Shown here: positions 1 through 6,008 of the stretch, piece after piece | Position numbering within the stretch: position 1 is the stretch's first letter | How the letters are laid out: every line of letters begins with the position of its first letter | Origin: Candidatus Woesearchaeota archaeon | GTDB lineage: Archaea; Nanobdellota; Nanobdellia; Woesearchaeales; CG1-02-33-12 | Direction: 5' to 3' | Length of the DNA stretch: 6,531 nucleotides | NCBI GenBank assembly: GCA_017609385.1 | Contig: JAFCEA010000035.1 | Location: forward strand, 1-6,531 | The notes under the pieces: generated by a model | What the model saw: only the letters and a program-made list of their open reading frames with translations | Told to the model about the DNA's origin: nothing | Database searches by the model: none | Position numbers and translations under genes: made by a program

Positions 1-2
1 TA

Positions 3-62
3 AATTCAGAGGAATTAAAGCCATTGGATTATCAAAAAACATTGGAGAAATTAACAAAATAA
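3..62 (+). CDS. Possible C-terminal end of an upstream gene (partial)
   Basis: A plus-strand frame is open from the window edge and ends at TAA 60-62, giving a lysine/glutamate-rich tail (ending EKLTK). It would converge on the ligase, with 10 bp between the two stop codons. The frame starting at base 2 is also open and runs past base 60, so the reading frame is not settled. The product cannot be recognised from about 19 residues. The call rests on the tight convergent arrangement and helical, charged composition typical of protein C-termini. Confidence 0.3.
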   Translation, partial: NSEELKPLDYQKTLEKLTK

Positions 63-72
63 ATCAAACATC

Positions 73-399
73 TTATTTCCTGTGCCTCTGGCCTTCGTAA
101 AACTCCTCAACCATTTTTAATGTGCTGCATTCTTCTGCAGATCTTTCTAGCCTTAAATTTATCACTCTTGGAAACCTCAGTGCATAGCCTGAGCTGTATG
201 TCGGGCTTTTCTGGATTTCCTCATAGCTTACCTCTACAACAATCTCTGGCCTTACCTTAACACTTTTTCCTTTTTCGGATATTATCAATGGCTTGAGTTC
301 TTCTGTAAGCTGGCTGAATGAAACACCAAGCTCTGATTTTTCCTTAATACCTGTTCCAACCTTTCCTATTTCAAGGAAATTATTGTTTTCATATTGTTT
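73..399 (-). pseudogene. lig: C-terminal OB-fold remnant of the DNA ligase, out of frame with its main part
   Basis: This is the continuation of the ligase OB-fold in another frame, open from 399 (behind a TGA at 400-402) to TAA 73-75. It reads NNFLEIGKVGTGI, then ELKPLIISEKGKSVKVRPEIVVEVSYEEIQ and SSGYALRFPRVINLR. The last stretch contains the motif VI-type segment (ALRFPR) that archaeal ligases need for lysine adenylation. It has no ATG at its head; a TTG at 286-288 is the only internal start of note and would make a useless fragment. Joining it to the upstream part needs removal of exactly 11 bp, one unit of the tandem duplication at 381-402. The coding sequence on both sides shows no other decay, so the break is either very recent or a sequence/assembly error. 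Expression as a separate protein is unlikely. Confidence 0.88.
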
Positions 400-2009
400 T
401 CATCCATGCATGCAAGAGTAAAAGAGCTCAGCCAGTTAGAGCGCTTGCCTTCTCCCCACTCTGCTCCAACAATAACCAGATCAAGAGTATCCATAACCGG
501 CTTGAACTTAACCATGTGCCCGACCCTTGCACCTGGTTTATAAATAGCATCAAGTGTCTTAAACATAATGCCCTCATTTCCCTTATCAAGAGATTCCTTG
601 TAAAACTCCAAAACCTTTTTCTCATCAGATGTTACAAGATTCCTGACATAAACAATCTTTCTTTCAGCAGGCTTTACTATTTTCTCAATCAGTTTTCTTC
701 TCTTAGCAAAAGGTGTTTTAATCATATTTTTCCCATTATAATAAATAACATCAAAAACATTCAACTCAACAGGAAATTCCTTTGCTATGCTCTTGATGTC
801 ATATTTTCTCTTAATTCTCTGAGAAATGCTCTGGAATGGAAGATATTTTTTTGTTTTTGGGCTAAAGCCAACTGCCTCTGAGTCAATTATAAAAGAATCT
901 CCCTTGATATTTTTTTTAACATAATCAACAACCTCTGGAAACTGTTTTGTTACATTCTCAAGCCTTCTTGTAAATAATTTTATATCTTTGCCTTTCTTAT
1001 GTATCTGCAGCCTGAAGCCATCTAATTTGTACTCAATCTCTGCTGGCTTTCCAACTCTTTCAAAGCCTTCCCTTACATCCTTTACTTTTAAGGCAAGCAT
1101 TACCTTAACTGGCCTTCCAGGCTCTAAGCTTATGTTTCTCAATCCATTAATTCCATTTGACTTTACTGCTTCTGCGACAATAGAAAAATCATTTGAAACA
1201 TCATAAGCTCCCTGCACAGCATTAATAAGATAGTTGTAACATTCCCTTGCCAGATTCTCATCTTTACAGAAAATAAAATTATATTTTTTAAGGTCAACTT
1301 TCTCAAGCTCATCAATGCTTTTTAGTTTAAGAACTTTTTTTTCACCAAACCTTTCAACCTCTTTATTAAATTTATTCCCTATAGCCTGATTGCATTCAAG
1401 GCACTTTGCTATATTTGGCATATAACTATGGCATTTATCACATTTGAAGAATATACCAACAACCTTTGGAAAAAAGGCCCATGCAATTGCATCCCTTAAA
1501 GAGCCGGCTCCAACACCAACCCTTAGATCCTCTAAAACAGTTCTTGTAATGTATCTTGCCTCAATTGGCTTTGCAGATGTAAGAAGTTCAGATATCAATT
1601 TTATTTTCTGGTCAACAGAGCCAAGGCCTTCTAAGGTAGCAAGCTTTCTTAAATTATTAAACACCTTGCTTACAGACAAATCACTGGAGAATAATGTTGC
1701 CTGTTTTTTCTTTTTTATAAGGTTTTCAGCAGTTTTGCCTAAATCCCCTGTTTTTTTCCACTCATTCTCAATTTCCTTAATATTTAAGCCAGATGAAACA
1801 TTTATTGCTTTCAAAACCATTCTGGATGCAACGCCAATCTTGCGCTCATCCCATGGAGGAAAGATTTTGCCCTGCAATAATAATGTTATCTTAGAAAGAT
1901 CCTCTAATGGTGTTTCCTTTAATAACTTTGATATAAAATATGTTTTCTCAAGCCTCTTTGTTGTTGAGTCAAGCTTTTGATAGACCTCAACCAAGTTAAT
2001 ATATTTCAT
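366..2009 (-). CDS. lig: ATP-dependent DNA ligase, N-terminal 547 residues (frameshift-truncated)
   Basis: This is an archaeal/eukaryotic-type DNA ligase, which seals nicks in replication and repair by adenylating a lysine with ATP and then the 5'-phosphate. An N-terminal DNA-binding domain covers about residues 1-285. The adenylation domain follows: motif I EYKLDG with catalytic K328, motif III around DSEAVG (376-381), IIIa NVFDVIYYNG (417-426), IV EGIMFK (479-484) and V VKFKP (500-504). The OB-fold begins at DTLDLVIVGAEWGEG (507-521), but the frame ends at TAG 366-368 just after it enters the fold. The last aligned residues are TLACMDEN; the tail NMKTIISLK is out of frame. The rest of the OB-fold, with motif VI, lies in the next frame down to 73. 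A four-cysteine zinc-ribbon-like insert (C190, C193, C203, C206) sits inside the DNA-binding domain. The ATG at 2007-2009 is supported by a TATA box about 27 nt upstream, giving a leaderless mRNA. Removing one copy of the 11-bp duplication restores about 641 residues. Confidence 0.93.
   Translation of the reverse strand: MKYINLVEVYQKLDSTTKRLEKTYFISKLLKETPLEDLSKITLLLQGKIFPPWDERKIGVASRMVLKAINVSSGLNIKEIENEWKKTGDLGKTAENLIKKKKQATLFSSDLSVSKVFNNLRKLATLEGLGSVDQKIKLISELLTSAKPIEARYITRTVLEDLRVGVGAGSLRDAIAWAFFPKVVGIFFKCDKCHSYMPNIAKCLECNQAIGNKFNKEVERFGEKKVLKLKSIDELEKVDLKKYNFIFCKDENLARECYNYLINAVQGAYDVSNDFSIVAEAVKSNGINGLRNISLEPGRPVKVMLALKVKDVREGFERVGKPAEIEYKLDGFRLQIHKKGKDIKLFTRRLENVTKQFPEVVDYVKKNIKGDSFIIDSEAVGFSPKTKKYLPFQSISQRIKRKYDIKSIAKEFPVELNVFDVIYYNGKNMIKTPFAKRRKLIEKIVKPAERKIVYVRNLVTSDEKKVLEFYKESLDKGNEGIMFKTLDAIYKPGARVGHMVKFKPVMDTLDLVIVGAEWGEGKRSNWLSSFTLACMDENNMKTIISLK
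381..403. repeat. 11-bp perfect tandem duplication that frameshifts the ligase
   Basis: The plus strand reads TATTGTTTTCA at 381-391 and again at 392-402; period 11 holds through 403. Deleting either copy turns the minus-strand reading into A-C-M-D-E-N-N-N-F-L-E-I-G-K-V, exactly continuous with the ligase OB-fold. This identifies the duplication as the cause of the frameshift. Confidence 0.95.
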
Positions 2010-2030
2010 AGCTAAAAATAAACAATAATA

Positions 2031-2040
2031 CTATAAATAG
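2031..2040 (-). promoter_or_regulatory. TATA box of the ligase gene
   Basis: On the minus strand the sequence is CTATTTATAG, centred about 27 nt before the A of the ligase ATG at 2009. Archaeal transcription starts roughly 25 nt after the TATA centre, so the transcript would begin at or very near the start codon (leaderless). No Shine-Dalgarno sequence lies in between. Confidence 0.65.
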
Positions 2041-2060
2041 TTTTTGAATAAAGCGATAAT

Positions 2061-2070
2061 TTTATTAATA
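2061..2070 (+). promoter_or_regulatory. TATA box of the nitroreductase gene
   Basis: TTTATTAATA is centred about 27 nt before the ATG at 2092, the same geometry as for the ligase and helicase. This supports 2092 over the upstream in-frame TTG at 2044, which lies before the promoter. A second TATA-like string (TTTATAA, 2077-2083) lies too close to the start to serve it. Confidence 0.55.
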
Positions 2071-2091
2071 CAGAGATTTATAACAATCAAT

Positions 2092-2772
2092 ATGGAGACT
2101 TTTGAATGCATAAGCACAAGGAGAAGCATAAGAAGATATTTGGATATTCCAGTTGAATGGGATAAGATAGGAACTATTTTAGAAGCTGGAAGGCTTGCTC
2201 CTAGCTCTGGAAATATACAGGACTGGAATTTTATTGTTGTGCAGGATGAGGATAAAAGAAAAGCAATTGCAGAAGCTTCTTTAAGGCAGCACTGGATGTC
2301 AAAAGCACCTGTTTACATAGTTGTTTGCTCAGATTTGAAAAAAAGCGAAAGAGTTTATGGTGTAAGGGGAAACAGGCTTTATTCTATACAGAACAGCGCA
2401 GCTGCAATAGAAAACATGCTTTTAACAGCTCATTCAGTTGGCTTAGGAGCATGCTGGATTGGTGCGTTTGATGAGAATGTTGTTTCAAGGGTTCTTAATA
2501 TTCCGGATTATGCAAGGCCACAGGCAATAATAACAATTGGCTATTCTGATGAAAAGCCAAAAACTCCCCAAAGATTTCCTTTGACAACTGTTGCTTTCCT
2601 TGAAAAATACGGCAACAGGATAAAGGACATGGCCGCTGTTATGCATGATTATAGTGTTGTAACGGAGAGAAACCTTAAGAAAGGCAAGGCGATATTTGAA
2701 AAAACAGGCAATTTATTAACTGAAAAAGGAAAAGAGCTTGCAAAAAAGATTAAGGAAAAGCTCGGAAAATAA
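2092..2772 (+). CDS. Nitroreductase-family FMN oxidoreductase
   Basis: This cytoplasmic flavoprotein of the nitroreductase superfamily uses FMN and NAD(P)H-type donors; its substrate cannot be told from sequence. The N-terminus ECISTRRSIRRY (5-16) carries the usual arginine-rich FMN-phosphate contact. LAPSSGNIQDWNFIVV (35-50) is the second FMN-binding segment. QNSAAAIENMLLTAHSVGLGACWIGAF (100-126) is the family's dimer-core helix and glycine-rich turn. ARPQAIITIGYSDEKP (141-156) is the closing strand near FMN. After residue 165, where compact family members end, there is a tail of about 60 residues (EKYGNRIKD, then a lysine-rich helical end). The start at 2092 is preferred because the motif begins at once and the TATA box lies 27 nt upstream; the 16 extra residues available from TTG 2044 look like translated promoter DNA. 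It is divergent from the ligase, with an 82-bp shared promoter region. It could also be a relative acting on flavin, quinone or F420-type substrates. Confidence 0.9.
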   Translation: METFECISTRRSIRRYLDIPVEWDKIGTILEAGRLAPSSGNIQDWNFIVVQDEDKRKAIAEASLRQHWMSKAPVYIVVCSDLKKSERVYGVRGNRLYSIQNSAAAIENMLLTAHSVGLGACWIGAFDENVVSRVLNIPDYARPQAIITIGYSDEKPKTPQRFPLTTVAFLEKYGNRIKDMAAVMHDYSVVTERNLKKGKAIFEKTGNLLTEKGKELAKKIKEKLGK

Positions 2773-2792
2773 TCTATTTATTAGGATAAAGA

Positions 2793-2801
2793 TTTATATA
2801 A
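2793..2801 (+). promoter_or_regulatory. TATA box of the XPD-like helicase gene
   Basis: TTTATATAA is centred 26 nt before the ATG at 2823, predicting a leaderless transcript. The intervening T-rich run (TTTTCTTTTTTTT, 2808-2820) may double as a T-tract termination signal for the nitroreductase transcript that ends at 2772. Confidence 0.7.
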
Positions 2802-2807
2802 TAAGCA

Positions 2808-2820
2808 TTTTCTTTTTTTT
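2808..2820 (+). terminator. T-tract, possible archaeal termination site after the nitroreductase
   Basis: Thirteen bases contain twelve T (TTTTC then eight T), 36 bp after the nitroreductase stop. Archaeal RNA polymerase can terminate at T-tracts without a hairpin. The tract lies between the helicase TATA box and start codon, so it is also non-template sequence of the helicase promoter. The terminator role is inference. Confidence 0.35.
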
Positions 2821-2822
2821 AT

Positions 2823-4694
2823 ATGATATCAAAGAACAAGCTGGCTAAACTATTGTTTCCTCATTCTAATATCAGGAAAACACAGGATGATATGATATTA
2901 GATGTTGATAATGTTATTAAAAACAAAAAAAGCCTGATTATGCATGCTCCAACAGGCATTGGAAAGACAGCTGGTGTTCTAGCTCCTGCACTTGCCTATG
3001 CAATAAAAAACAAATTAACAGTTTTTTTCTTGACAAACAGGCATACACAGCATGTTATTGCAATAAACACCCTAAAAAAAATAAAGGAGAAATACAATCT
3101 TGATATAAAGGCTGCTGATATAATTGGCAAGAAATGGATGTGTCCTGTTCCGGGTGTTGAAAAACTTTACTCAAATGAGTTTGCAGACTACTGCAAAGCT
3201 GTAAGAGAAGACAATAAATGCGAGTTTTATGCAAATACAAGAAAAAAATCAAAATTAACTGTAAAAGCAAAGGCAGTTTTATCAGAACTAAAACAACTGT
3301 CTCCATGCAATATAGAAACAGCTAAGGATTTATGCTCAAAACAAAAGCTCTGCCCTTATGAAATCTCAGCCTTGCTGGCAAAAGATGCAGATGTTATTAT
3401 CACAGATTATTACTATATTTTTAGTCCGGCTATAAGGGATTCTTTTTTCAAGAGAATACAAAAAGACATTAATGAAACAATTATTATAGTTGATGAGGGT
3501 CATAACCTTGCTTCCAGGGTCAGGGATTTGATGACAGAGAGATTATCAAGCTTTATGGTAAGAAGGGCTATTAATGAGGCAAAGAAGTTTAGATATTATG
3601 AAGCAAGAGAAAACTTAGTTGAGATTAAAAATATTCTAGAAAATCTTAGCAAAGGCCTAAAACAAGATGATGAGGCTCTTACAAAAAAAGAGGAATTTAC
3701 AAAAAAAATAAACCAGATTGCAGATTATAATGATCTGGTTTCAGACTTTGAGTTCATAGGCGATGCTGTCAGGGAAACAAAAAAGCAGAGCAGCATTGGC
3801 TCAGTTGCAAGATTTCTTAGCGCATGGCAGGGTCCTAATGAAGGATTTGTCAGAATAATTGAAAAAAAGCCAAAAGCAATAATTTTATCATATAGATGTT
3901 TAGATCCATCTTTGGTTACAAGAGAGATAATAAATAATGCACATTCAACAATTATAATGTCTGGAACACTGACTCCAACACCAATGTACAAAGACCTTTT
4001 GGGTTTTAAAGAAAACACAGTTGAAAAATTATACAAAAGCCCTTTTCCAGTCAAAAACAGGCTTAACATAATAATTCCCGAGACAAGCACAAAATACTCT
4101 TTAAGAAATGAAAAGCAATTTAGAAGGATTGCAAAAATATGTGCTGATATTGTAAATGAGGTCCCTGGAAATAGTGCATTATTTTTTCCAAGTTATGTTA
4201 TTAGGGATTCAGTAAACCATTTCTTCTCAAGACTTTGCAAGAAAACAATCTTTCTTGAAATCCCTAACCTTAGTAAAGAGGAGAAAAAAGAGCTTTTAGA
4301 TAAGTTTAAGTCTTACAAAGATTCAGGAGCAGTCCTATTATGTGTTGCATCAGGCTCTTTTGGAGAGGGAATTGACCTGCCAGGAATCTTAAAGTGTGTT
4401 GTGGTTATTGGCATTCCACTGAAAAAGCCAGACCTTGAGGCAGGGGCATTAATAGATTATTATGACATGAAGTTTGGCAGGGGCTTTGATTATGGTTATA
4501 GGTTTCCTGGATTTAATAAATCATTACAAGGTGCTGGCAGGTGCATAAGGTCATCAACTGATAGGGGCGTAATAATATTTTTAGACCAGAGATATGCATG
4601 GCCAACATATTTTAAATGCTTTCCTATTGACTTGGATATTAAAATTACTAAAAATTATCTTAAAGAGATTAAAAACTTTTTTTCTAAAAAATAA
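2823..4694 (+). CDS. xpd: XPD/Rad3-family DNA helicase with Fe-S cluster
   Basis: This superfamily 2 ATP-driven 5'-to-3' DNA helicase is of the XPD/Rad3/DinG group, associated in archaea with DNA repair. Motif I is APTGIGKT (42-49, K48), Ia TNRHTQH (71-77), II VDEGHN (223-228), III MSGTLTP (379-385), V GSFGEGIDLPG (511-521) and VI QGAGRCIRSSTDRG (569-582, arginines 573 and 576). The Fe-S cysteines match the XPD pattern: C107 (WMCPVP), C124 (DYCK), C133 (KCEFY) and C177 (LCPYE). C162 and C171 are extra. The stretch of about residues 235-345 corresponds to the Arch domain. Motif II reads DEGH instead of the usual DEAH, a conservative change unlikely to abolish activity. At 623 residues it is a normal archaeal XPD length. 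It lies 50 bp after the nitroreductase but has its own TATA box, so it need not be co-transcribed. Confidence 0.95.
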   Translation: MISKNKLAKLLFPHSNIRKTQDDMILDVDNVIKNKKSLIMHAPTGIGKTAGVLAPALAYAIKNKLTVFFLTNRHTQHVIAINTLKKIKEKYNLDIKAADIIGKKWMCPVPGVEKLYSNEFADYCKAVREDNKCEFYANTRKKSKLTVKAKAVLSELKQLSPCNIETAKDLCSKQKLCPYEISALLAKDADVIITDYYYIFSPAIRDSFFKRIQKDINETIIIVDEGHNLASRVRDLMTERLSSFMVRRAINEAKKFRYYEARENLVEIKNILENLSKGLKQDDEALTKKEEFTKKINQIADYNDLVSDFEFIGDAVRETKKQSSIGSVARFLSAWQGPNEGFVRIIEKKPKAIILSYRCLDPSLVTREIINNAHSTIIMSGTLTPTPMYKDLLGFKENTVEKLYKSPFPVKNRLNIIIPETSTKYSLRNEKQFRRIAKICADIVNEVPGNSALFFPSYVIRDSVNHFFSRLCKKTIFLEIPNLSKEEKKELLDKFKSYKDSGAVLLCVASGSFGEGIDLPGILKCVVVIGIPLKKPDLEAGALIDYYDMKFGRGFDYGYRFPGFNKSLQGAGRCIRSSTDRGVIIFLDQRYAWPTYFKCFPIDLDIKITKNYLKEIKNFFSKK

Positions 4695-4733
4695 ATCTTA
4701 TAAAAGACTATTCCAGTATACAAAATAGTAACA

Positions 4734-4743
4734 TTTATATATT
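4734..4743 (+). promoter_or_regulatory. TATA box deciding the start of the small winged-helix gene
   Basis: TTTATATATT is centred about 27-28 nt before ATG 4766 but only about 18 nt before ATG 4757. The TATA-to-start distance of the neighbouring genes is 26-27 nt, so the transcript probably begins at 4766 and the upstream ATG is not transcribed. Confidence 0.55.
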
Positions 4744-4765
4744 AGTATAACTTATTATGTTAAAA

Positions 4766-5182
4766 ATGGTTATTTTATTTGATTTATTTAATATTCCAGA
4801 TGATATATTTGAGGTAATCTTTGCAACAAAACAGCAAAAGATAGTTGCAAAGCTGTTGATAAAGCACATGAAAGAGAATGGAGGTGAGATAGGAAAAACA
4901 GAGATGTCTTTGTTTGCCACAAGGCTTCATGAAGGCAATTTGCTTGCAGAGATTGAAGAGCCATCATACAAAAGCAAGAAAGTAAAGCTTTCATACAACA
5001 AAAGGCAGTTTTATGACAGGATATTAACCCCGATGAAGAGCATGGGAATCATTAATTTCAACCTTTACAAAAAAACATACAAACTCTCAGACCATTTCAA
5101 CAATGAGATGATGAAAATAGGCATGATGTGGCTTGAAGAGTTAAAAAAGCCGGCATCAAAATCAAAAATCAAGTTTATATAG
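4766..5182 (+). CDS. Small hypothetical protein, probable winged helix-turn-helix
   Basis: I do not recognise the family. The product is a soluble, lysine-rich protein of 138 residues (141 if started at ATG 4757) with no membrane segment or cysteine motif. Residues about 15-45 (DEIF-like helix, then TKQQKIVAKLLIKHMKENGG) look like the first helices of a winged helix. KRQFYDRILTPMKSMGIINFNLYKKTYKLSDHF (about 77-109) resembles a recognition helix followed by a beta-wing hairpin, the pattern of archaeal small wHTH proteins. A helical C-terminus (NNEMMKIGMMWLEELKK) could mediate dimerisation. DNA binding is inference from this pattern. The start at 4766 is chosen from the TATA spacing. Its stop codon overlaps the first base pairs of the hairpin at 5181. 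It sits between the helicase (71 bp upstream) and the HD-domain gene, all on the same strand. Confidence 0.75.
   Translation: MVILFDLFNIPDDIFEVIFATKQQKIVAKLLIKHMKENGGEIGKTEMSLFATRLHEGNLLAEIEEPSYKSKKVKLSYNKRQFYDRILTPMKSMGIINFNLYKKTYKLSDHFNNEMMKIGMMWLEELKKPASKSKIKFI
5174..5182 (+). promoter_or_regulatory. TATA-like box at the end of the winged-helix gene
   Basis: TTTATATAG overlaps the last codons and stop of the winged-helix gene. If used, transcription would start near 5204, inside the hairpin loop, and give the HD gene a leader of about 70 nt. It could also be chance in AT-rich codons. Confidence 0.25.
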
Positions 5183-5238
5183 GCTCCCTGCTGATTCTTA
5201 CTACCCCCAAACCCAAGAATAGGGAGCCTTTATTTTTT
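5181..5238 (+). terminator. Long interrupted hairpin followed by a T-rich run
   Basis: AGGCTCCCT (5181-5189) pairs perfectly with AGGGAGCCT (5221-5229). Inside it, after a 4-nt bulge (GCTG), ATTCTT (5194-5199) pairs with AAGAAT (5215-5220), closing a 15-nt C-rich loop (5200-5214). The stem is followed by TTTATTTTTT (5229-5238), which resembles an intrinsic terminator for the winged-helix gene. The loop is unusually large and C-rich for a plain terminator, so a small structured RNA or a leader element for the HD gene is an alternative. Confidence 0.55.
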
Positions 5239-5244
5239 AGAAAG

Positions 5245-5254
5245 TTTTTTATTA
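5245..5254 (+). promoter_or_regulatory. Possible TATA box of the HD-domain gene
   Basis: TTTTTATTAA-type sequence is centred about 26 nt before ATG 5276, matching the leaderless geometry of the other genes. A better-looking box (TTTATATT, 5263-5270) lies only about 10 nt from the ATG, too close for that start. Which one is used is unclear. Confidence 0.4.
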
Positions 5255-5275
5255 AACCATTGTTTATATTCTTTC

Positions 5276-5827
5276 ATGAGAGGTATAACTGAAAAAGAAG
5301 CAGTTGAGCTGTTGAGAAAATATTCTAATGATAAGGAAAGCTTTAGCAAGGTATTAAACCATTCAAGAGCTGTCCAGAAGCTTGCTTTAGAAATAGCAGA
5401 TGATATTAAGAAAAATCATGAGGTTGATATAGATTTTGTTAAAACAGCCTCTTTACTGCATGATATTGGAAGATTTAAATGCTATAAAGAAAACTCAATA
5501 AGGCACGGTTTTGTTGGTGGAGAAATACTAAGCAAGGAAGGCCTTACAAAATATGTAAGAATTGCTGAAACACATATTGGCGTTGGAATAACAAAAGAAG
5601 ACATAGAAAAACAAGGCCTTGATCTTCCACTAAAAAACTTTGTTCCAGAAACAACAGAGGAAAAGATAATATCTTATGCAGATAATTTTATTTTTGACAC
5701 TAAAAGAGTTAAAATAAGCAGGGTCATTGAAAGGTTCAGAAAAAAATTAGGAGAAAAACACATAAAAAGAGTTATAAAGCTGCATAATGAAATAGAAAAA
5801 TTAAGAGGAAGAAATAATTTTTTATAA
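5276..5827 (+). CDS. HD-domain metal-dependent phosphohydrolase (archaeal TIGR00295-like)
   Basis: This 183-residue single-domain HD protein is of the kind found in many archaea; members are expected to hydrolyse phosphate esters or cyclic nucleotides with bound divalent metal, but the physiological substrate is unknown. The metal-ligand pattern is complete: H29 (LNHSRAV), the doublet H62-D63 in ASLLHDIGR, H77 (IRHGFVGGE), H100 (ETHIG) and D136 (SYADNF). The N-terminus TEKEAVELLRKY and the segment EEKIISYADNFIF fit the archaeal HDIG family I know as TIGR00295; that assignment is from memory of the family pattern. The C-terminus is a basic amphipathic helix ending RGRNNFL. There is no second domain. 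It ends 4 bp before the tRNA, so the tRNA promoter must lie within this gene or the two must share a transcript. Confidence 0.88.
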   Translation: MRGITEKEAVELLRKYSNDKESFSKVLNHSRAVQKLALEIADDIKKNHEVDIDFVKTASLLHDIGRFKCYKENSIRHGFVGGEILSKEGLTKYVRIAETHIGVGITKEDIEKQGLDLPLKNFVPETTEEKIISYADNFIFDTKRVKISRVIERFRKKLGEKHIKRVIKLHNEIEKLRGRNNFL

Positions 5828-5831
5828 TCAC

Positions 5832-6006
5832 GGGCCCATGGTCTAGTGGCTATGACACCACCTTCACAGGGTGGGAGTCCCCGGTTCGAACAAATGGTTA
5901 CGCGCAGCTTCTTGCTAAGCTGGCACGCATAGAGGGTATTGGCTTAAAAGCCAAACCCCCTTAGCTCGCTTCGCTCGCAACCAATACGAAAGTCCGGGTG
6001 GGCCCA
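5832..6006 (+). tRNA. tRNA-Val(CAC), interrupted by a T-loop intron
   Basis: The acceptor strand GGGCCCA (5832-5838) pairs perfectly with TGGGCCC (5999-6005), followed by discriminator A6006; CCA is not encoded. The D-arm is 5841-5856 (GTC/GAC pairs, AGTGG loop). The anticodon stem CCACC/GGTGG (5858-5862, 5870-5874) closes a 7-nt loop TTCACAG, giving anticodon CAC (5865-5867), which reads GUG for valine. The variable loop is GAGTC. The T-stem CCCGG (5880-5884) and the start of the T-loop TTCGAA (5885-5890) are followed by 102 unrelated bases before T5993 and the other stem half CCGGG (5994-5998). Joining 5890 to 5993 gives the standard T-loop TTCGAAT and a fully paired 73-nt tRNA. The gene starts 4 bp after the HD gene; a TATA-like TTTTATAA at 5820-5827 is too close to be its promoter, so transcription probably begins inside the HD gene. 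Confidence 0.92.
5891..5992 (+). other. 102-nt tRNA intron at position 59/60 (T-loop) with BHB signature
   Basis: The boundaries follow from two independent arguments. First, excision restores an exact tRNA. Second, a bulge-helix-bulge forms at the same place: the T-stem (5 bp) is the outer helix, TTCG (5885-5888) pairs with CGAA (5987-5990) as the 4-bp central helix, and the 3-nt bulges AAC (5889-5891) and AGT (5991-5993) are each cut after their second base by archaeal splicing endonuclease. That gives exactly 5891-5992. The inner helix is relaxed: TGGTT (5895-5899) with AACCA (5979-5983) after mismatches. Inside are the hairpins CAGCTT/AAGCTG (5905-5922) and TTGGCT/AGCCAA (5939-5954), the latter extended by GGGT/ACCC. 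It encodes no protein. Introns at 59/60 are known from Thermoproteales-type archaea, where a broad-specificity endonuclease is needed. Confidence 0.85.
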
Positions 6007-6008
6007 TA

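Noticed and set aside
1444..1980. Long plus-strand open frame opposite the ligase
   Set aside because: It is antisense to well-conserved ligase sequence, its product has no recognisable motif, and its composition is what complementing lysine-rich codons yields.
5832..5890. Reading the anticodon as TTC (tRNA-Glu)
   Set aside because: The 5-bp anticodon stem CCACC/GGTGG fixes a 7-nt loop TTCACAG, which places CAC at positions 34-36.
5891..5992. Group I self-splicing intron in the tRNA
   Set aside because: At 102 nt it is far below the size of a group I core, and no P7/P3 core sequences are seen. The BHB geometry fits the boundaries instead, although the last intron base is G.
5985..6006. GAAAGTCCGGG followed by GGGCCCA looked like the conserved GAAAGTCC region of RNase P RNA
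   Set aside because: The same bases complete the T-stem and acceptor of the tRNA perfectly, and no other RNase P conserved region is visible on either side.
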